NCBI RefSeq assembly: GCF_025527015.1
Contig: NZ_JAODIM010000043.1
Location: 1,054,001 to 1,118,000 of the forward strand
Length of the DNA: 64,000 nt
DNA from: Winslowiella arboricola
GTDB taxonomy: Bacteria; Pseudomonadota; Gammaproteobacteria; Enterobacterales; Enterobacteriaceae
Direction: 5' to 3'
Shown: piece by piece, positions 44,430-54,333 of the stretch
How the letters are laid out: every line of letters begins with the position of its first letter
Position numbering within the stretch: the stretch's first letter is position 1
Notes under the pieces: model-generated
The model's database searches: none
The model's input: the letters and a program-made list of their open reading frames with translations, nothing else
What the model was told of the DNA's origin: nothing
Made by a program: the position numbers and the translations under genes

Positions 44430-45755
44430 TTACAGTCCTGTAATCATTGAGGCTTTTCTCACCGGTTGCGCCACTGCTGCCATCGGGCTACGCCACTGAA
44501 TTACCCCCGGGGAGAGGCTGAGTTCAAACTGATGATGCGGGCAGGCGCGATTAAGAATGCGTGCGGAACGCCATGGCATCAGACTCAGCTGTGGCTCCGC
44601 AATGCCCAAACTGTGCACTCCGGCGTTAACGGCAAACAGGCAGTTATCCTCAGGCCCCTGCCAGTCGAGAGTAAAGTCGGTATCAACGCGGTAAGCGCCG
44701 TTTTCATCGGTCTGCAAACACTCCGCCAGCGGATTGAGAAATGCCGGTTGCACCGCCTGATAACCGGTGGCGAAAATCACCACATCACACTCCAGCTGCT
44801 GTTTGCCATAATCCAGATGGTGGCGCATGGTCAGACGATAACCCTGCCCGAGGGTAGTGATGCGAGTAACAGAACGGCTCGGTTGCAGACTGACCCACGG
44901 CGTTTCGCCCAGCACGTCAAAACGGTGATACAGGGCGCGGTAAATGGTCAGCAGTGATTCGCTGGTAATGCCGTCCGAGGTCATTTTCTGCTCATCCAGC
45001 ATCTGACGTTTGGCATCGTCATTGAGCGTGGCGAAGCTGCTGACATATTCGGGCGTGAAATACTCGTTGGCGAACGCCGCTTCATCCAGCGCATGGTAGT
45101 TATTGCGCCGCGAAATCCAGTTCAGCTGCCGTGGTTGCCCCCACTCTGCGCGCAAAATATTGAGAAACAGGTCAGCGCCGCTCTGGCCGCCACCCACCAC
45201 TACCACCCGCTTGCCGCGCAGATCGGGATTGCGGAACACCATTTCGCTGGCGTGAAAACAGCTGTCGCTGCGCTCCTTTACACAGGTGGGCAGACGCGCC
45301 TGTTTGCCTATTCCGAGGCAGACATGACGCGCCTGATAGCGGCGACTCTGGGTGATAATGGTGAACAGGCGCTGATGATGGTCAAACGTGATGTGTTTGA
45401 CCTGCTGACTGAACATCAGACAGTCGAGACGCTCGGCGGCCCAGTGCAGATAATCAGCAAACTCTTCACGACTGACGGTACGCTGCCCGGTGGTCAGAAA
45501 ACGGTAAAATTTCTTACGATCCACCAGATAGCTGATAAAGCTGTAGGGACTGGTGGGTGCGATGGCGCTGACCAGATCTTTCAGAAAACTGGTCTGCATC
45601 TGGCAGTCCGGCACCATCATCCCCGGGTGCCACGAGAACTTCGGCTTCTGTTCAAGAAACAGGCAGGAGAAGTCAGGAATTTGCTGACTTAATGCCGCGA
45701 TGCTGAGATTAAACGGGCCAATACCGATACCGATAAAATCGTAAGGCTGGGTCAT
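44430..45755 (-). CDS. iucD: L-lysine N6-monooxygenase IucD
   Basis: FAD- and NADPH-dependent hydroxylase of 441 aa that makes N6-hydroxylysine, the first aerobactin step. FAD motif GIGIGPFNLS (8-17), substrate/FAD region WHPGMMVPDCQMQTSFLKDLV (about 42-62), NADPH motif VVVVGGGQSGADLF near residue 190 and ATGYQ near residue 340. The start overlaps the iucC stop as ATGA. Confidence 0.95.
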   Translation of the reverse strand: MTQPYDFIGIGIGPFNLSIAALSQQIPDFSCLFLEQKPKFSWHPGMMVPDCQMQTSFLKDLVSAIAPTSPYSFISYLVDRKKFYRFLTTGQRTVSREEFADYLHWAAERLDCLMFSQQVKHITFDHHQRLFTIITQSRRYQARHVCLGIGKQARLPTCVKERSDSCFHASEMVFRNPDLRGKRVVVVGGGQSGADLFLNILRAEWGQPRQLNWISRRNNYHALDEAAFANEYFTPEYVSSFATLNDDAKRQMLDEQKMTSDGITSESLLTIYRALYHRFDVLGETPWVSLQPSRSVTRITTLGQGYRLTMRHHLDYGKQQLECDVVIFATGYQAVQPAFLNPLAECLQTDENGAYRVDTDFTLDWQGPEDNCLFAVNAGVHSLGIAEPQLSLMPWRSARILNRACPHHQFELSLSPGVIQWRSPMAAVAQPVRKASMITGL

Positions 45756-47500
45756 TGCATTACCTCCTGGATAGCCAGATACAGCGGGTTGCAGAGATCC
45801 TGCCGGTACGCTGGCAGCATGCGGCTGCCGCCATCCTGCTCTGAATACGTGAGCTTGACAGGGTTGAGTACCACGCGAATGATTTCAGGTTTAAACAGAT
45901 CGAACTGCGCAAAACGCGCCGCCAGCTGCGGGTGTGCAGCCATATACTGCTGTAATACCGCGCCCAGCAGCTGCCAGAAGCGAATTTCACTGACGCCCAG
46001 CCGACAGGTAAGAGGTGAAATAAATCGCAGCACGGTGACAAAATGACCGGTCTGTAAATCATGAATCAGGTAGTCAGCGCTGAGTCTGGCGGTGACCGCT
46101 TTTACCGACGGCGGCAGCGTCGCTGCTTCCGGAAAATCCTCATCTATCAGGCGCATATCGCCCTGGAAATCTTTCAGCAGCACGCGTTGTGGCAGTGAAT
46201 CTTTGATTACCAGCGTAATATTCTGACCATGCGCAATCAGCGATACGCCATAGCGACACATCAGGTGGTAGAGTGGGATCACCACACAGCGAAACAGCTG
46301 ACTGAGCCAGGCTTCTGCCGTCACGCCGGAATCAGCGATCCAGGCGCCGATCAGCGGATTGCCCTGATTATCACTCTCCATTAGCGCGGCCATCAGCAGC
46401 GCCTGCTCACCGGGTTGCAGATACTGCGAAGGGTGTTCGCGCCAGATCACACCCAGCATCTCCTGGTAGCGGTAAGGCGCATGCGCTAACTGGCTGTAGA
46501 GCGGATGCGCCAGATAACCGGCGGCAGGTTCACCAAGAATCTGCGCGCCACTCGCAAGCAGGGTTTTGTCGCTGGCGAATTGCTGCTGTAACCAGCGCGA
46601 AGCGGCCGGCCCGGCGGCAATATATTTGCCGGGGATGCCGCGATAGCAGGAGGTGTTGTAAATAGTCAGCGGCAGTTTGATATCGTAGCCCCGCTGGCGA
46701 CTGGCATTGGTGAGCGTGCGCAGCGACTGCTGCGCCAGCCAGCTGTCGCCAAAGCTGCCAACCTCCACCAGGATGCCCTCCGCCAGTAGCGGCAGAAAGT
46801 GCATTGCGATTTTCTGTTGCCACTGCCACGGATGCACCGGCAGCGGCAACCAGCGATTATCGAGACCCAGCGCCTGCCACTGACGGTCAAAACGCTGGCG
46901 CTCTTCGTCCGCCATCGCGGCATTAAGCAGGCGATCAATCCGGCACGGCTCATCCGCCTGCCAGACAAAATGGTCACGCTGTACCGCCAGCCACATCAGC
47001 TGAAACTGGCCCTGATACTCCGGAGCATAGCGATGCAGTGCCTCCAGCCCCCAGCCGCGACGCCCTTTGTTAAAAATAAACTTAGGATGGCCCGCCATCA
47101 GGCATTGCAGAGTGTCCGCCGATAAGCGAATCAGGTCATGCGCACTCATCCCGGCGCGTGCCTGCAACAGTTGCAGGTCGGCGCGCAGGGTGGCATACAG
47201 ATCCTCCAGATGTTCCGCCAGCTGCGCGTCATTCATCGCAAGCACCACACCCAGCTGGCGCAGCGCTTTGTCAGCCATAACGGGCCTGGCATCGCCGCGC
47301 TGCAGAGTTGCTGCGTCAATCAGCAGCCAGCCCCAGATGCCACGTGTCGCCTGAAAGCGGTAGATGCAGTCAGCCAGCTTCAGCTGCCAGCCGCCGCCAT
47401 CTGGCACTGCCCGCAGTACCTGCTCATACTCCAGCTCAGCAATAATCCTCGCGACCATCAGGCGATTTACCCGTTGCCAGTGCGGGTGCTGAAAGCGCAT
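45752..47500 (-). CDS. iucC: Aerobactin synthase IucC
   Basis: NRPS-independent siderophore synthetase of 582 aa that adds the second N6-acetyl-N6-hydroxylysine to the citryl half-product. IucA/IucC family marks include HPKFIFNKGRRGWG, PLPVHPWQWQQKI, KLPLTIYNTSCYRGIPGKYI and HGQNITLVIKDSLPQRVLLKDFQGDMR. The start at 47500 overlaps the iucB stop; a GTG one codon upstream is less likely. Confidence 0.95.
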   Translation of the reverse strand: MRFQHPHWQRVNRLMVARIIAELEYEQVLRAVPDGGGWQLKLADCIYRFQATRGIWGWLLIDAATLQRGDARPVMADKALRQLGVVLAMNDAQLAEHLEDLYATLRADLQLLQARAGMSAHDLIRLSADTLQCLMAGHPKFIFNKGRRGWGLEALHRYAPEYQGQFQLMWLAVQRDHFVWQADEPCRIDRLLNAAMADEERQRFDRQWQALGLDNRWLPLPVHPWQWQQKIAMHFLPLLAEGILVEVGSFGDSWLAQQSLRTLTNASRQRGYDIKLPLTIYNTSCYRGIPGKYIAAGPAASRWLQQQFASDKTLLASGAQILGEPAAGYLAHPLYSQLAHAPYRYQEMLGVIWREHPSQYLQPGEQALLMAALMESDNQGNPLIGAWIADSGVTAEAWLSQLFRCVVIPLYHLMCRYGVSLIAHGQNITLVIKDSLPQRVLLKDFQGDMRLIDEDFPEAATLPPSVKAVTARLSADYLIHDLQTGHFVTVLRFISPLTCRLGVSEIRFWQLLGAVLQQYMAAHPQLAARFAQFDLFKPEIIRVVLNPVKLTYSEQDGGSRMLPAYRQDLCNPLYLAIQEVMQ

Positions 47501-48447
47501 CACAACCCCACCTCACGGAAAAACGCTTCACGGGTATTGCTAATCAAACGTGAACGTTTATGGCGGAAATCGAACTCTTTCAGGGTGTTAAATCCGGCCT
47601 GCGGCAGATGGCGAAATAAGCGCTGATTATCAAAACGCGGCTCCGCCACCAGCCGGGTGGTACGGGTATCATCAAGAAACAGAAAGTGGCTCAGACCACG
47701 CAGCCAGCTGCGAATAAAGTGTGCCCCGCGCCACCGCTCTTCTCCCACCAGCATATGTATGCCGCGATCAAATGGCTGCCAGCGATAGTGGCGGCCAATG
47801 CGATCTTCCGCTGCCCAGTACACTTCGAAGTAGCCAAATGGCTGCTGGTCAAAACAACCGATTAACGGATAGCAGGCTGGGTTATCCAGCTGACGTTGCA
47901 GGTAAGCTTCATGCTCCTGCTGCGTACCGCTCATCTCCCAGAAGGCCGCCACGCGCGGATTGTTCATCCAGCGGCTAAACGCGGATGCATCCTGCGCAAT
48001 ATCCGGCAAACGGAAGCTGAGGATGCGCTGAATACGTGGGTCGTAGCGGCGATACACTTCGCCTGCCGGGCGCTGCGGACGCTGCGGCCAGCACAGCTGA
48101 CGGCCGGCGTCATACTGCATCCCCTGCACCGCCACCGGTCGCTCCCCCGCCAGCCAGAGCGGCAGTTGCCAGAATGTTTCCCGCGCCAGGTAATCGGCGT
48201 GCGCCAGCGCCAGCAACGCCTGCGCTTGCGGTTCGTCGCACCACTGCTCCCAGGGCAGCGTGACACCGGTTAACTGCGGCGCAGCAATCAGTAACTGATC
48301 AATCGCCTGCGCCAGCCAGCCGGCGGGCAGCGTACCAGGGCGTTGCAGTATGGCGCTGCTGTCCAGCCCCAGTGTCAGGGGCAAATTCTTTTCCAGCCGG
48401 CCACAGTGAAAACCACCCGCAGCATGAATAATGTGGGCAGCAGACAT
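47500..48447 (-). CDS. iucB: N6-hydroxylysine acetyltransferase IucB
   Basis: GNAT-type acetyltransferase of 315 aa that acetylates N6-hydroxylysine. The C-terminal catalytic half has FWEMSGTQQEHEAYLQ, QPFGYFEVYWAAEDRIG and GIHMLVGEERWRGAHFI, as in IucB and RhbD-like enzymes. It overlaps iucA by one base and iucC by one base. Confidence 0.93.
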   Translation of the reverse strand: MSAAHIIHAAGGFHCGRLEKNLPLTLGLDSSAILQRPGTLPAGWLAQAIDQLLIAAPQLTGVTLPWEQWCDEPQAQALLALAHADYLARETFWQLPLWLAGERPVAVQGMQYDAGRQLCWPQRPQRPAGEVYRRYDPRIQRILSFRLPDIAQDASAFSRWMNNPRVAAFWEMSGTQQEHEAYLQRQLDNPACYPLIGCFDQQPFGYFEVYWAAEDRIGRHYRWQPFDRGIHMLVGEERWRGAHFIRSWLRGLSHFLFLDDTRTTRLVAEPRFDNQRLFRHLPQAGFNTLKEFDFRHKRSRLISNTREAFFREVGL

Positions 48448-50189
48448 CAGTAACCTCCGATATATAGCGGATTGGCGAAATCAAAGTAGATCACCGCCGG
48501 ATCGGCAATGGTGTTTTCGTTGTGATCGTCCAGACAACAGAAAAAGTTGCCCTTACACTGCCAGTAAAGGTTGTTAAGTACATAATCGAGGCAGGTGGTG
48601 TCAGGCACCGTATGGCGTAGCCGGGTCAGCGCGTCACGCACCTGCGCCATCAGTGATTCCTCAGTCGCCAGCCCGGCGGCGGCGAGGCTGGCGATCACCG
48701 CCAGGGTGGAATTGATCAGCAGATAGTAGGGGAAGTAACGCAGCAGCTGCTGCTCGCTAAAACGATTTTCCGCCTCGCCCTCCCCCAGCGTCTCCAGCCA
48801 CGGCTGGGCAATGCGGCTGAAAGCACTGCCCTGACAATCGCGGTAAATCAGCCCGACAGGCAGATCCTGCTGCATCTCCAGCAGGATATTCTGCTGATGG
48901 GCCAACAGCACCATACCCAGCTCAGCTTCGGCGCTGAACAGCGGCACCAGCACATGGTGACAGTACGCCGCCAGCCAGCAACGGGCAGCCTGTCGCGCCG
49001 TAATCGCCAGGCGCGCGCTCAGGCGCCGGACCGCCGCTGCCAGCAGACTGTCGCCACCGTCTGGCGCGCTTTGCGTGAGTGCGACCAGCACATTTGTCTG
49101 GCTCTGGCTGCGGTCTTGCAGCAGATTAACGCGCAGTACCAGCAGGCTCTCCTGCTGCAGATTGCCCTGCTCATCCAGCAACCCGGCCCAGCCATCCTCC
49201 TGCATCACCCGCATCGTGGGGTAGCGCGTCTGCCACGCCAGCCACTGCGGCGTCTGCGCCAGGCGGGCCAGCCGTATGCCGCGCCGGACCTCTTTCAGCG
49301 ACAGAGTGCGCAGCGAATTGGTCAGGCGTACGCTAAGTGAAAATTTCAGCATATCGGTGCAGTTTTCCTGATACAGCGAGCGCGAAGAGCTGGTCGGAAG
49401 CCAGCTTGCGCCAGCCTCGCCGAGGTCGCGCACCGCACCGCTGGCCACCAGACGCTGGCACCAGGCTTGCTGCAATAACCTGTCGGCCTGCCACGGGTGC
49501 ATCGGCAACAGCCAGACATTTTCCGTCACTTCGCTGAGCAGTTGCGGCGCACTTTCCGCCACCAGCCGTTGCAGGCGCTGTTGCAGCGTCAGACCCAGGC
49601 TGTCACCGCCGATATTTTGCCTGGCGACGGCAAACCAGCGCAGTGGAAAGCGCGCAGAAAAATCAGGCAGATAGCGGCGCGCCTGCTCAGTATCAAAAGG
49701 TTCATGAGATTTTGGCGCCGGATGAAACCCGTGCCCGCAGAGTAGCGCCTGCTCCGCTGCGGCGAAATTCAGCGCCTTATCACGCAGCTGTCGCCAGGCG
49801 GGACGGGCGGCGATAGCTTCGTGAGTATTGCGGTGGCTGTCAGTCACCCGCTGGCGAAAACGCGCCACGCTTTCTGCGGGCAATTCTCCGACAATCGCGG
49901 GTTGCTGTAATAACGCATCCACCAGCGTAACGAAATCGATGGCTTCACCCTGCGACTCTCCCGTTGGACATAAATATGCCGGAAACTGGTAGTGATGATG
50001 GCCGCAGAGAGAAAAATAGCGCAGCGCGATACGGAGATCGGTATTGTCAGTCAGCGGAATAAGCAGGCAGGGAAGTTGATCTGCATGTTGCGGTTCAACA
50101 ACCTGCCAGGGGCTGGTTTCACGCAATAAAGCATTCAGAAAACACTGTGCGGCCACATCCGTTGCGGTTGATTGATGCTGTGAAATCAT
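48447..50189 (-). CDS. iucA: N2-citryl-N6-acetyl-N6-hydroxylysine synthase IucA
   Basis: First NIS synthetase of aerobactin assembly, 580 aa; it joins citrate to the first hydroxamate arm. Family segments are GHGFHPAPKSHEPF (about 150-163), LLPMHPWQADRLL, TSSSRSLYQENCTDMLKFSLSVRLTNSLR and LLAHQQNILLEMQQDLPVGLIYRDCQG. It is the first gene of the operon, directly downstream of a strong Fur box. Confidence 0.95.
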   Translation of the reverse strand: MISQHQSTATDVAAQCFLNALLRETSPWQVVEPQHADQLPCLLIPLTDNTDLRIALRYFSLCGHHHYQFPAYLCPTGESQGEAIDFVTLVDALLQQPAIVGELPAESVARFRQRVTDSHRNTHEAIAARPAWRQLRDKALNFAAAEQALLCGHGFHPAPKSHEPFDTEQARRYLPDFSARFPLRWFAVARQNIGGDSLGLTLQQRLQRLVAESAPQLLSEVTENVWLLPMHPWQADRLLQQAWCQRLVASGAVRDLGEAGASWLPTSSSRSLYQENCTDMLKFSLSVRLTNSLRTLSLKEVRRGIRLARLAQTPQWLAWQTRYPTMRVMQEDGWAGLLDEQGNLQQESLLVLRVNLLQDRSQSQTNVLVALTQSAPDGGDSLLAAAVRRLSARLAITARQAARCWLAAYCHHVLVPLFSAEAELGMVLLAHQQNILLEMQQDLPVGLIYRDCQGSAFSRIAQPWLETLGEGEAENRFSEQQLLRYFPYYLLINSTLAVIASLAAAGLATEESLMAQVRDALTRLRHTVPDTTCLDYVLNNLYWQCKGNFFCCLDDHNENTIADPAVIYFDFANPLYIGGY

Positions 50190-50211
50190 AAAATAATCTT
50201 ATCCATCCATT

Positions 50212-50230
50212 GATAATGATTATCGCCAAT
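50212..50230 (-). promoter_or_regulatory. Fur box of the aerobactin operon
   Basis: On the minus strand, 13 consecutive bases GATAATCATTATC match the right side of the Fur consensus exactly. The left six bases match poorly. It is 23 bp upstream of the iucA ATG, where Fur is known to repress this operon in E. coli. Confidence 0.85.
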
Positions 50231-50345
50231 ATAGAAGTCTGATTTGATTTTGCAATAATTATTACAATATTTTGTTTCATTTAGTGATAGTCAGCAACAA
50301 ACACTGATCAATATAATTACATAATCACGGTACGCAGCCTCCCCA

Positions 50346-51371
50346 TCAGGCCAGTGTCACATCACCGGTAAGCTGGCAGCTGCATGCCAGCACATAGCCC
50401 TGAGCCACCTCCTCTGTGCTCAGCGTCATACTGCTGCTGGTGGTGTATTTACCGGCCACAATACGTGTTTTGCAGCTGCCACAGACTCCGGCACGGCAGG
50501 CGACGGTCACTGGCAGCCGATGCAGCTCCATCGCCGCCAGCAGGGTCGAACCAACTGCCACCCGATAGTTTTCCAGCGGTGTCAGGCGCGTCAGCGTCAG
50601 CTGGCGATCCGCTGAAACTGGCGCCTCCTGCAGCTGAAAGCGTTCCTGAATGATATCTTGCGGCGCAACGCCCAGCGCCGACAGCCAGTTCTCGACCAGT
50701 GTCATCCAGGGCGCCGGGCCGCAAATCATTACCCGGCAGGCTCGGATATCCGTTACCTGATTTTGCAGCAAATCCTGACTGAGACGTCCGGCTATCTGGC
50801 CCGCCTGCGCAGCCTGCTCGACCAGCAGCGTCAGGCTAAACTGCGGCCAGCGCTCGGTAAGCTGCTGCCATTCTGCAGCAAAAATAATCTCCTGCGGGGT
50901 GCGCACGCAGTAAATCAGCTGCAGCGGCTGGCGCGGATGCTGCGCCAGCCGCTGCCGAACCATAGATATCATCGGTGTTACGCCACAACCGGCTGCCAGC
51001 AGCAGCAAAGGCCGCGAATCGTTTTGCGCATCAGCAACAAAGTCGCCCTGCGCTTCTGAGAGCCAGAGATAATCGCCGGGTTTTACCTGCTGTGTCAGCC
51101 AGCCGGAACCGACGCCATCGGCGATATGACGTACCGTCAGGGTAATAAAGCGGCTGCGCCCCGGTGTTGAGGAGAGGGTATAGGCGCGCTGAATATCACC
51201 GCTATCACCAATATTCACCAGTGCAAACTGGCCGGCACGGTAGTGATAGAGATCATGATTGATCAGCGATAATGTCCAGACTTCAGGGGTTTCACGCACC
51301 ATCGAATACACCTGCATGCGGTGCGGACAAAGCGCTGAAGGCTGATCGGGAAACAGAGGAAAAGTAGTCAT
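50346..51371 (-). CDS. hcr: NADH oxidoreductase Hcr, partner of Hcp
   Basis: Electron-transfer protein of 341 aa. A flavin domain contains RAYTLSSTPG (about 62-71). The NADH domain has AAGCGVTPMISMVRQR, and the C-terminal ferredoxin domain has CRAGVCGSCKTRI and a final CSC for a [2Fe-2S] cluster. It reduces Hcp. The ATG at 51371 lies 4 nt after the hcp stop; the longer frame reads 13 residues from within hcp. Confidence 0.93.
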   Translation of the reverse strand: MTTFPLFPDQPSALCPHRMQVYSMVRETPEVWTLSLINHDLYHYRAGQFALVNIGDSGDIQRAYTLSSTPGRSRFITLTVRHIADGVGSGWLTQQVKPGDYLWLSEAQGDFVADAQNDSRPLLLLAAGCGVTPMISMVRQRLAQHPRQPLQLIYCVRTPQEIIFAAEWQQLTERWPQFSLTLLVEQAAQAGQIAGRLSQDLLQNQVTDIRACRVMICGPAPWMTLVENWLSALGVAPQDIIQERFQLQEAPVSADRQLTLTRLTPLENYRVAVGSTLLAAMELHRLPVTVACRAGVCGSCKTRIVAGKYTTSSSMTLSTEEVAQGYVLACSCQLTGDVTLA

Positions 51372-51375
51372 CAGG

Positions 51376-53028
51376 TTACTCCGGCAACATGGTTTGCAGA
51401 TCCTGCTCAACCGAAGTGATCGCCCGCAGCCCGAATTGTTCCTGCAGGATCGCCAGCAGATTGTCAGTCAGGAAAGCCGGCGCGGTCGGCCCGGTAGCGA
51501 TATTTTTTACGCCCAGCGCCAGTAACGTCAGCAGGATCACAATGGCTTTTTGCTCGAACCACGACAACACCAGACTCAGCGGTAAATCATTGACGCCACA
51601 CCCCAGCTTCTCCGCCAGATTGACCGCTAACATAATCGCAGAGTAGGCATCATTACACTGACCCACATCCAGCAGGCGCGGCAGGCCTTCGATGGTGCCG
51701 AAATCCAGTTTATTAAAGCGGTATTTGCCACAAGCCAGCGTCATGATCAGGCAATCCTGCGGCACTGCGCACGCCAGATCGGTAAAGTAGCTGCGCTCAC
51801 CGCGGCTGCCGTCGCAACCGCCAATCAGGAAGATATGGCGCAGCTTTTTGCTGGCAACCAGATCGATCACCGTATCGGCGGCGTTAAGCAATGTCTGACG
51901 ACCGAATCCGACCGTAATCTGCTGCTCTATTTCGCTGTAACGGAAGCCTGCCAGCTGCCGCGCCTGAGCGATGATCGCGGTAAAATCGTCCCCTTCCAGA
52001 TGCTGTACGCCCGGCCAGCCGACGATGCTGCGTGTCCAGATGCGGTCGCCGTAGTTGCCCACATTCGGGTCAATAATACAGTTGGAGGTCATCACCACCG
52101 GCCCAGGAAATCTGGCAAATTCAACCTGCTGATTTTGCCAGCCGCTGCCGTAATTACCGGCCAGATGCGGGTATTTCTTCAGCTGCGGATAACCGTGGGC
52201 GGGCAGCATTTCGCCATGGGTATAGATGTTAATTCCCGTACCTGCGGTCTGTTCCAGCAGCAGCTGCAAATCTTTCAGGTCGTGGCCTGAAATCAGGATC
52301 GCTTTACCCGCCTGCGGGCGGACATTCACCGATGTGGGTTGTGGATGGCCGTAAGCATCGGTCTCACCTTTATCCAGTATCGCCATCACGCCGAAATTCA
52401 TTTTTCCGATTGCCATCGCGTTTGCCAGCAACTCACCCATCTCCTGCGGGCGCGCACCAAGCCAGGCCATCAACCGGTGATATTCGGCATAAATACTTCT
52501 GTCCGCCTGCCCCAGCACATAGGCATGCTCCATATAAGCCGCGGCGCCTTTCAGGCCGTAGAGACACAGCATGCGCAGGCCGTGGATATCGTCACCGATC
52601 TGCGCTTTATCACTGTTAAGTGCAAATTGCTGTGCCTGTTGTTGCAGCGCGCTGAGGTTATCGCTGACCAGCTGCAATGCCGCCAGCGGGTGGCCGGTGC
52701 TGGCTTCCGCATCGATCAGACGGCAACGAACCGCCAGCGATTCACGATGCAGAATCGCTTCACGGGCATAGTCGACAATCCGCGCGGAGTCGAAATTAAC
52801 GTTGGTCAGCGTGGAGAAGAAGGCGCGCGGCGCAAAGCTGTCGATCACATCATCAACAATACCGTAACCCCGCGCGACCAGCGCCCAGGCGGATAAGCCC
52901 TGCAATGCAGCGACCAGCAAGTCCTGTAAATCAGAGGTTTCTGCGGTTTTGCCACACATTCCCTGCGCATAAGCGCAGCCATTGCCCGCCGGTGTACGGA
53001 CGGTTTGCTCACATTGCACACAAAACAT
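51376..53028 (-). CDS. hcp: Hybrid-cluster protein Hcp (hydroxylamine/NO reductase)
   Basis: Hybrid-cluster enzyme of 550 aa, collinear with E. coli Hcp. N-terminal cluster ligands are Cys3, Cys6, Cys18 and Cys25. The hybrid-cluster regions [38 protein letters not shown] and GQCNDAYSA are all present. Hcp reduces nitric oxide and is tied to nitrosative-stress defence and protein S-nitrosylation in E. coli. An NsrR-type operator precedes it, so expression under NO and low oxygen is expected. Confidence 0.96.
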   Translation of the reverse strand: MFCVQCEQTVRTPAGNGCAYAQGMCGKTAETSDLQDLLVAALQGLSAWALVARGYGIVDDVIDSFAPRAFFSTLTNVNFDSARIVDYAREAILHRESLAVRCRLIDAEASTGHPLAALQLVSDNLSALQQQAQQFALNSDKAQIGDDIHGLRMLCLYGLKGAAAYMEHAYVLGQADRSIYAEYHRLMAWLGARPQEMGELLANAMAIGKMNFGVMAILDKGETDAYGHPQPTSVNVRPQAGKAILISGHDLKDLQLLLEQTAGTGINIYTHGEMLPAHGYPQLKKYPHLAGNYGSGWQNQQVEFARFPGPVVMTSNCIIDPNVGNYGDRIWTRSIVGWPGVQHLEGDDFTAIIAQARQLAGFRYSEIEQQITVGFGRQTLLNAADTVIDLVASKKLRHIFLIGGCDGSRGERSYFTDLACAVPQDCLIMTLACGKYRFNKLDFGTIEGLPRLLDVGQCNDAYSAIMLAVNLAEKLGCGVNDLPLSLVLSWFEQKAIVILLTLLALGVKNIATGPTAPAFLTDNLLAILQEQFGLRAITSVEQDLQTMLPE

Positions 53029-53044
53029 AGTCGGATCCCTTTAT

Positions 53045-53067
53045 AAGTTGCATATTAAATGCATGTT
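53045..53067 (-). promoter_or_regulatory. NsrR-type operator upstream of hcp
   Basis: A 23-bp near-palindrome of the form ATGCATTT-N-ATATGCAA on the minus strand matches the NsrR consensus (AANATGCATTTNAAATGCATNTT) at nearly all core positions. It starts 16 bp upstream of the hcp ATG. The E. coli hcp-hcr operon is a known NsrR target. Confidence 0.8.
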
Positions 53068-53256
53068 TTAATGCAGCCTAAAACGGTTAGCTGCAGAAGT
53101 GAATGCGTTTATCTGACAAAGTGACGCCCGCTTGATTTAGCGCAAACTTTGGCAGGCGATCCCGGCGGTGGAAAAACCTCGTTTGATCACAACAATGAGG
53201 ACGCAATTAACCTATAATTTTCAGTAACTCATTGAGCCTGATGGTAAAGATAAGAG

Positions 53257-54279
53257 ATGATCGCTGAACAGTCCGCCGCCCCACCGCTGAAACCCGATCT
53301 GCGGGTGGGTTTTCTGCTGATGAACCATTTCACCCTGATCTCCGTGGCAGGGCTGGTTGAATCCCTGCGTTTCGCCGCAGATGAGTCTTTTTCCAGCCGA
53401 CAGATCTTCTGTCAGTGGGACTGGATGACCTGTGACAACCAGCCGGTGACCGCCAGTTGCGGCATGAAGGTGTCACCCACCGCCCCCTTAAATCTGGAAC
53501 TTAACTGGGATTATCTGGTACTGGCTGGCGGACTGCTGGAAGAGACGCGCAATCCGCCAGCCTGGCTGCTGGATGCGCTCAGGCAGATTCATGCCCGAAA
53601 AATTCCCATTATCACTTTATGCAGTGGCGCGTTTATCCTTGGCAATGCCGGGTTGCTGAATGGCAGACAGTGCGCCATCCATTTCACCACCCGCGACGAG
53701 TTCAGGCAGCGCTTTCCCCAGGTCACCACGGTGATTGATAAAAGCTATATCAATGACCGGGGGATTATTACCTGTCCCGGCGGCACGGCGATCGACCTCG
53801 CTGCCGACCTGATTCGCTGGCACTGCGGCGAGATCCGCGCGCAAAAAGGGCTAAAATATCTGTTAGTCGATGAAGAGAGCGGCAGAAAAACCGCGAAAAA
53901 AAATCGCGAGGCCAAAGCCAGCCAGGATGTTTACGAGAATGATTTGGTTCTGCGCGCCATCGGGTTTATGAAACATCACCTTGACTCACCGGTTGCCCTG
54001 ACTGAGGTCGCCGAGTTTATTGGCGTTAATACGCGCCAGCTCAATCGTGCATTTATTCTTGGCACCAGCGAAACAGCATCTGCTTACTGGCGTAAACTGC
54101 GGCTGGATCATGCACGCAAGCTGATGTCCAACTCCAGTTACAGTATCAATGCCATCGCCAGCGCCAGCGGATTTGCCGATGCTTCGCATCTTATTACCTG
54201 GTTTCGTAAACAGTATGGTGAAACACCGTCCGCTTACCGCAAGCGCCGCCGCGATGTAGAGCGCCTGCTGAAATCCTGA
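53257..54279 (+). CDS. GlxA-family (DJ-1/PfpI-AraC) transcriptional regulator
   Basis: Regulator of 340 aa. The N-terminal DJ-1/PfpI-like domain (about 15-195) includes YLVLAGGLLEE, the nucleophile-elbow-like LCSGAFILG (about 128-136) and CPGGTAIDLAADLI. The C-terminal AraC domain has LTEVAEFIGVNTRQLNRAFI and INAIASASGFADASHLITWFRKQYGETPSAYR. GlxA-type regulators commonly control choline, carnitine, amino-acid or hydroxyproline loci. Here the divergent/neighbour catabolic genes at 54-61 kb are the likely targets. Confidence 0.9.
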   Translation: MIAEQSAAPPLKPDLRVGFLLMNHFTLISVAGLVESLRFAADESFSSRQIFCQWDWMTCDNQPVTASCGMKVSPTAPLNLELNWDYLVLAGGLLEETRNPPAWLLDALRQIHARKIPIITLCSGAFILGNAGLLNGRQCAIHFTTRDEFRQRFPQVTTVIDKSYINDRGIITCPGGTAIDLAADLIRWHCGEIRAQKGLKYLLVDEESGRKTAKKNREAKASQDVYENDLVLRAIGFMKHHLDSPVALTEVAEFIGVNTRQLNRAFILGTSETASAYWRKLRLDHARKLMSNSSYSINAIASASGFADASHLITWFRKQYGETPSAYRKRRRDVERLLKS

Positions 54280-54284
54280 AAAGC

Positions 54285-54320
54285 AAAGCGCTGCGCAGAC
54301 ATCGCCTGCGCAGCGCTTTT
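54285..54320. terminator. Bidirectional hairpin between regulator and MFS gene
   Basis: A 14-bp perfect stem AAAGCGCTGCGCAG / CTGCGCAGCGCTTT with a 7-nt loop, ending in TTTT, lies between two convergent genes. Confidence 0.8.
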
Positions 54321-54333
54321 CAGTATGGCGGTG

